From: CADEED01 sp035286365 | GTDB lineage: Bacteria > Pseudomonadota > Gammaproteobacteria > Steroidobacterales > Steroidobacteraceae | Assembly (NCBI GenBank): GCA_035286365.1 | Contig: DATHJZ010000046.1 | Location: 1-6,711, forward strand | Direction: 5' to 3' | Length of the DNA stretch: 6,711 nucleotides | Part shown: in pieces, positions 1 through 6,711 of the stretch | Layout of the letters: each line of letters begins with the position of its first letter | Numbering within the stretch: position 1 is the stretch's first letter | Position numbers and translations under genes: made by a program | The notes under the pieces: model-generated | Databases searched by the model: none | Seen by the model: only the letters and a program-made list of their open reading frames with translations | Told to the model about the DNA's origin: nothing

Positions 1-4020
<4,020 letters not shown>

Positions 4021-4022
<2 letters not shown>

Positions 4023-4025
4023 GGA
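4021..4025 (+). promoter_or_regulatory. Ribosome binding site of the second kinase, overlapping the upstream stop codon
   Basis: AGGGA lies nine bases before the ATG at 4035, and its first two bases belong to the TAG stop of the poly-HAMP kinase (4020-4022). This fixes the start of the second gene and suggests that ribosomes finishing the first gene can reinitiate on the second. Confidence 0.7.
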
Positions 4026-4034
4026 CACACATCA

Positions 4035-5765
4035 ATGAACGCCTCCGTCCCTGCCATTCCCCACGGTCATGATGCCGCCAACATCCTGATGGTGGACGAT
4101 CAGCCTGCGCGCCTTCTGACCTACCGGGCGATCCTCGAACCGCTGGGCCACAACCTGGTGGCGGTAAACTCCGGCCTCGAAGCGCTCGAGGCGCTGATGA
4201 AGCAGGACTTTGCGGTGGTGCTGCTCGACGTGAAGATGCCGGGCATGGACGGATTCGAGACCGCGGCGCTGATTCACGATCATCCGCGCTTCGAGACCAC
4301 GCCGATCATTTTCGTCACCGGCGTGCACGTGACCGAGTTCGACCGGTTGAAGGGATACAAGGCCGGCGCCATCGACTACGTGTACATCCCGGTGGTGCCG
4401 GAGATCCTGCGCAGCAAGGTCGCGGTGCTGATCGAGCTCGATCGCCAGCGCCGCGCGCTGCAAAACGTCAACCGACAATTGGCGGAGTCCAACCGCAACC
4501 TCGAAGAGGCCAACTTCGCGCTGCAGTCGGAGAAGACGCGCGAGCTCGAGGAGATCAACGGGCACCTGCAGAAGGTGAACGAAGAGCTGCTGCGGTCCAA
4601 CCAGTGGCTGGAGACCGAGATTCGCGAACGCGTGCGCGCGGAGAATTCGCTCAAGGATGCGGTGGTCAAGCGCGATGAGTTCCTCGCGATGCTGTCGCAC
4701 GAATTGCGCAATCCGCTTTCGCCGTTGCGCAACGCCTCGCACATGCTGATGCAGGGCGAGACGCAGGACCCGAAGATCATCTGGTCGCGCGGCGTGATCG
4801 CGCGCCAGTTGAAGCACATGATCCGGCTCGTCGACGACCTGCTGGACGTGTCGCGCATTGCGCGCGGCAAGATCGTGCTGGTGAGCGAGGCGGTGCCGAT
4901 CGCGGATGTGATCGCCGCGGCCGTCGAAACCGTCCAGCCGCTGCTCGACCAGAAGAAGCAGCACCTGGAGATCGATGCGGCGGATGCGGCGCTGACGGTT
5001 CGCGGAGATCCGGTGCGCCTCGCGCAGGTGGTCGGGAACCTGCTGCACAACGCGGCCAAGTACACCGGCGACGGCGGGCAGATCGTGCTCGCGACGCGCG
5101 CGCATGCAGGTCGCGCGGAGATCGTCGTACGCGACAGCGGCATCGGTATTTCGCAGGAGTCGCTGCCGCGCATTTTCGAGCTGTTCACGCAGATCCCGAG
5201 CGAGCGTACATCGACCAGCGGCGGCCTCGGAATCGGGCTGGCGCTGGTGCGCGCGCTGGTGGAGTTGCATGGCGGCGAGATCAATGTCGTGAGCAGCGGT
5301 GCCGATCAGGGCAGCGAATTCACCGTGCGGTTGCCGTTGTTCGAGGCGGATGGCGCCGCGCGCGAAGTGGGGCAAACAAAACAGGGGAAAGTGGCAGTCA
5401 TGCAGGTACGTCGTAACATTCTCATTGCCGATGACAATCAGGATGCCTTGGAGAGCCTGGCGCTCATGTTGCGAATGGAAGGCCATGAAGTGACTTGCGC
5501 GTCGGATGGCGAGGAAGCGCTGGCGCTCGCGGGGCAAAGGAAGCCTGAGATCGTGGTGCTCGACGTCGGGATGCCCAAGCTCGATGGTTGTGAGGTCGCG
5601 CGGCGGATTCGCGCGGAGAGCTGGGGCCGCGGCGCAATTCTGGTGGCCCTCACGGGGTGGGGGCAGGATGTGGATCGCCGCCGCTCGCGTGAAGCAGGGT
5701 TCGATATGCATCTGGTGAAGCCGGTGGATCCCGCGACGCTGTGCGACATGTTGGTCGCGCAGTAG
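4035..5765 (+). CDS. Soluble hybrid histidine kinase: receiver, coiled coil, HisKA, HATPase, receiver
   Basis: This is a 576-residue protein with no signal peptide or membrane segment, so it is probably cytoplasmic. Domains in order are: receiver 1 (about 16-132; Asp21/Asp22, phospho-acceptor Asp65, Thr95), a long Glu/Gln/Asn-rich coiled coil (about 134-210), HisKA with SHELRNPL and His222, and HATPase with Asn339, DSGIGI (367-372) and GGLGIG (396-401). A polar linker (about 437-457) leads to receiver 2 (about 459-574; Asp466/Asp467, Asp510, Thr540, Lys562). In receiver 1 the usual Lys-Pro is Ile118-Pro119, so the conserved lysine is missing. The ATG at 4035 has a good ribosome binding site and sits 12 bases after the previous gene. 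The protein probably takes input from another kinase through receiver 1, but its partner and output are not visible. An ATG at 5400 may be a second start. Confidence 0.95.
   Translation: MNASVPAIPHGHDAANILMVDDQPARLLTYRAILEPLGHNLVAVNSGLEALEALMKQDFAVVLLDVKMPGMDGFETAALIHDHPRFETTPIIFVTGVHVTEFDRLKGYKAGAIDYVYIPVVPEILRSKVAVLIELDRQRRALQNVNRQLAESNRNLEEANFALQSEKTRELEEINGHLQKVNEELLRSNQWLETEIRERVRAENSLKDAVVKRDEFLAMLSHELRNPLSPLRNASHMLMQGETQDPKIIWSRGVIARQLKHMIRLVDDLLDVSRIARGKIVLVSEAVPIADVIAAAVETVQPLLDQKKQHLEIDAADAALTVRGDPVRLAQVVGNLLHNAAKYTGDGGQIVLATRAHAGRAEIVVRDSGIGISQESLPRIFELFTQIPSERTSTSGGLGIGLALVRALVELHGGEINVVSSGADQGSEFTVRLPLFEADGAAREVGQTKQGKVAVMQVRRNILIADDNQDALESLALMLRMEGHEVTCASDGEEALALAGQRKPEIVVLDVGMPKLDGCEVARRIRAESWGRGAILVALTGWGQDVDRRRSREAGFDMHLVKPVDPATLCDMLVAQ
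5383..5402 (+). promoter_or_regulatory. Possible internal ribosome binding site and start codon inside the second kinase
   Basis: AGGGGA at 5383-5388 lies 11 bases before an in-frame ATG at 5400-5402 (Met456). The ATG falls in the linker just before the C-terminal receiver, so initiation here would yield a free-standing receiver of 121 residues. The surrounding linker (about 5372-5399) is more A-rich than the neighbouring coding DNA. This is a motif-level observation; use of the site is not shown by sequence alone. Confidence 0.3.
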
Positions 5766-5783
5766 AGGGGACATTCCTGGTTT
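5762..5783 (+). repeat. REP-like repeat, left copy 1
   Basis: A 22-base element: GTAG followed by AGGGGACATTCCTGGTTT. It is identical to the copy at 5812-5833, exactly 50 bases downstream. A GTAG head is a recognised mark of the REP sequences mobilised by RAYT transposases, and such a gene lies immediately adjacent. The TAG of this head is also the stop codon of the second kinase. Confidence 0.65.
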
Positions 5784-5811
5784 TTGTTGCGCGCGAGCAA
5801 TAGGTCCTGAT

Positions 5812-5833
5812 GTAGAGGGGACATTCCTGGTTT
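5812..5833 (+). repeat. REP-like repeat, left copy 2
   Basis: This is identical over 22 bases to the copy at 5762-5783 and in the same orientation; the sequences after the shared 22 bases diverge. It lies just past the stop codon of the minus-strand transposase. An 8-base inverted repeat, TGTTGCGC (5785-5792) and GCGCAACA (5844-5851), encloses it. No strong intrinsic terminator with a U-tract was found between the convergent genes. Confidence 0.65.
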
Positions 5834-5855
5834 CACCGTACTTGCGCAACAGTTG

Positions 5856-6521
5856 TTAGCCGACGCGAGTCCGGGGACGGCCCGAGGTTCCAACTGACGA
5901 TTGCATTCCGAGCGCTTGCGTCGCGCATGCCACCCAGCTTTCAGAACCGATCGGACGCTGCCGGTTGATGCTTGCGCGCAGCGACTCCAGCTCCTCCGGA
6001 GTTTGCGGCTCGTTAACTAGCTGTGCCCAATCCGTGGGAAGTGGCACGGGCGACGCATGCGGCATGGCCAACGGATGCTCGCGCAGCCGCCAGTGCAAAC
6101 TACCCCAAGGCCAGTCCTCCGCACGGCTAACCAGTCGCGCGCGGAGTGCATTGCGCTCCACGTATCGCATCACGATGAGCAGGTGATTGTCACGTTGGAC
6201 CGCGGAGGCTCTGAACCGGCCTTGCCAGAGCCGCCCTCCTGTCTGGTATTTCCTGTGATGCCGGCCGACGTGGCTCGTGAATAGCCAATGCATCCAGCGC
6301 GCAAGGTCGCGATCAGCTGCCGGTTGAAGTACCAGGTGAACGTGGTTCGGCATCAGGCAGGCCGCAAGCAGCGCGACCGGATTTCGCAATTGAGCCGCGG
6401 CGATCAGCCCGACGAATGCTGCGTAATCTGAGTAGTCATGAAAGATGCGCGCCTTGTTGTTGGCGCGATTGATCACGTGGTAGCAATAACCAGCGGCGAT
6501 GCCGCGAGCTGTCCTTGGCAT
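5856..6521 (-). CDS. REP-associated tyrosine transposase (Y1 transposase, IS200/IS605-like, HUH type)
   Basis: This 221-residue protein has the hallmarks of the Y1_Tnp fold. It starts with MPRTAR, then has YHVINRANNK (14-23) and the metal-binding HUH motif in MPNHVHLVL (His60 and His62). LWQGRF follows at 99-104, then RYVERNALRA with the likely catalytic Tyr120, then DWPWGS (136-141). The C-terminus ends in a GRPR motif usual for this family, so the gene looks full length and possibly active. Family members cut and join single-stranded DNA at REP sequences, and REP-like repeats flank this gene. The ATG at 6519-6521 is the only reasonable start: an in-frame stop lies just upstream at 6531-6533. 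No strong ribosome binding site precedes it. Third-position GC (29 of the first 44 codons) is lower than in the kinases, consistent with separate ancestry. It converges on the kinase operon, leaving 90 bases between the stop codons. Confidence 0.93.
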   Translation of the reverse strand: MPRTARGIAAGYCYHVINRANNKARIFHDYSDYAAFVGLIAAAQLRNPVALLAACLMPNHVHLVLQPAADRDLARWMHWLFTSHVGRHHRKYQTGGRLWQGRFRASAVQRDNHLLIVMRYVERNALRARLVSRAEDWPWGSLHWRLREHPLAMPHASPVPLPTDWAQLVNEPQTPEELESLRASINRQRPIGSESWVACATQALGMQSSVGTSGRPRTRVG

Positions 6522-6530
6522 CCGCGCAAT

Positions 6531-6711
6531 TTATCGTTCGGTCGGCGTCGCGCGCGCCAGCAGAAACTGACGCAAACGCGCGGATTCATACAACGGGTAA
6601 CAGGCGGTCGTTGCCGCAGCGCGACCAAACTGCTGAAAACCCGGAATGTCCCCTTTGATGTATTCTTCGCGCCACTGCTGGGGAGGCGGTTCACCATGGC
6701 GCTCTATGCGT
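6531..6711 (-). CDS. Possible 3' end of an unidentified minus-strand gene (5' partial)
   Basis: A minus-strand frame is open from the right edge to a TAA at 6531-6533, giving 59 residues. It ends nine bases before the transposase ATG. The translation looks protein-like, with motifs such as QQWREEYIKG, CYPLYESARL and a helical tail RQFLLARATPTER, and lacks the Arg/Ala/Pro/Ser excess of shadow frames. I do not recognise the family. Evidence against: third-position GC is only about 34 of 60, below that of the kinases, and a REP-like repeat, normally intergenic, lies inside the frame (6637-6654, read as part of IKGDIPGF). If real, the transposase sits directly behind this gene and could be read from the same transcript. 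A competing plus-strand start exists at 6696. Confidence 0.4.
   Translation of the reverse strand, partial: RIERHGEPPPQQWREEYIKGDIPGFQQFGRAAATTACYPLYESARLRQFLLARATPTER
6637..6654 (-). repeat. REP-like repeat, right copy in inverted orientation
   Basis: Read on the minus strand this is AGGGGACATTCCGGGTTT, which matches the core of the two left copies at 17 of 18 positions (one T to G change). The GTAG head is not preserved. It lies about 115 bases upstream of the transposase start, opposite in orientation to the left copies. Confidence 0.6.

Larger units (their letters stand above)
5762..6657 (-). mobile_element. Candidate RAYT/REP unit: transposase gene bounded by inverted REP-like repeats
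   Basis: The transposase gene is flanked on the left by two plus-oriented copies of the repeat and on the right by one minus-oriented copy, giving an inverted arrangement typical of RAYT genes and their REPs. The outer limits are uncertain. The left end could be 5762 or 5812, the right end is taken near the repeat at 6637-6654, and no target-site duplication was recognised. Confidence 0.5.

Noticed and set aside
4032..5849. A 605-codon minus-strand frame opposite the second kinase
   Set aside because: It is rich in His, Arg, Leu and Gln, shows no recognisable domain, and mirrors the kinase codons, as expected for an antisense shadow of GC-rich coding DNA.
5762..5861. CRISPR-like array
   Set aside because: There are only two direct copies with one 28-base interval, no further units and no cas genes; the link to the adjacent RAYT-type transposase explains them better.
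6473..6697. A 74-codon minus-strand frame overlapping the transposase start
   Set aside because: It overlaps the transposase N-terminus in another frame and has low-complexity Arg/Ser composition; the neighbouring minus frame ending at 6531 is more protein-like.
6681..6711. Plus-strand gene start at 6696 (MALYA) with GGGAGG upstream
   Set aside because: Only five codons are visible, too few to support a gene call, and the antisense frame looks somewhat more coding-like. It is kept as an alternative in the findings.

Overview
This is high-GC, gene-dense bacterial DNA. Codon use in the two large genes is strongly GC-biased at third positions (23 of the first 26 codons by hand count). The gene types, together with a REP-associated transposase, suggest a high-GC proteobacterium, perhaps a gammaproteobacterium such as a Xanthomonadales or Nevskiales relative. 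That placement is an inference from gene style, not a match.

Layout. (1) Positions 1-4022, plus strand: the 3' part of a very large hybrid histidine kinase. Its N-terminus lies left of the window. The visible order is a poly-HAMP array in 92-residue units, a GAF domain, a coiled coil, HisKA, HATPase and three receiver domains. (2) Positions 4035-5765, plus strand, 12 bases downstream: a soluble hybrid kinase of order receiver, coiled coil, HisKA, HATPase, receiver. Its ribosome binding site overlaps the stop codon of the first gene, so the two are almost certainly one transcriptional unit. (3) Positions 5762-5861: two direct copies of a short GTAG-headed repeat, the first overlapping the stop codon of the second kinase. 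(4) Positions 5856-6521, minus strand: a full-length REP-associated tyrosine transposase (Y1/HUH type), convergent to the kinases. (5) Positions 6522-6711: the transposase upstream region, which holds an inverted third copy of the repeat. It also carries either the 3' end of another minus-strand gene or a non-coding spacer before a plus-strand gene; the window is too short to decide.

How the genes may work together. The two kinases contribute two phospho-histidine sites and five receivers, but no HPt domain and no DNA-binding or enzymatic output domain is visible. The simplest reading is that the poly-HAMP kinase senses a signal and shares phosphate with the soluble kinase through the receivers, with HPt and output proteins encoded elsewhere. 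The most unusual points are the fungal Nik1-like poly-HAMP array, a receiver lacking its conserved lysine, a possible internal start that would release a free receiver domain, and the repeat-bounded transposase inserted right at the end of the operon.
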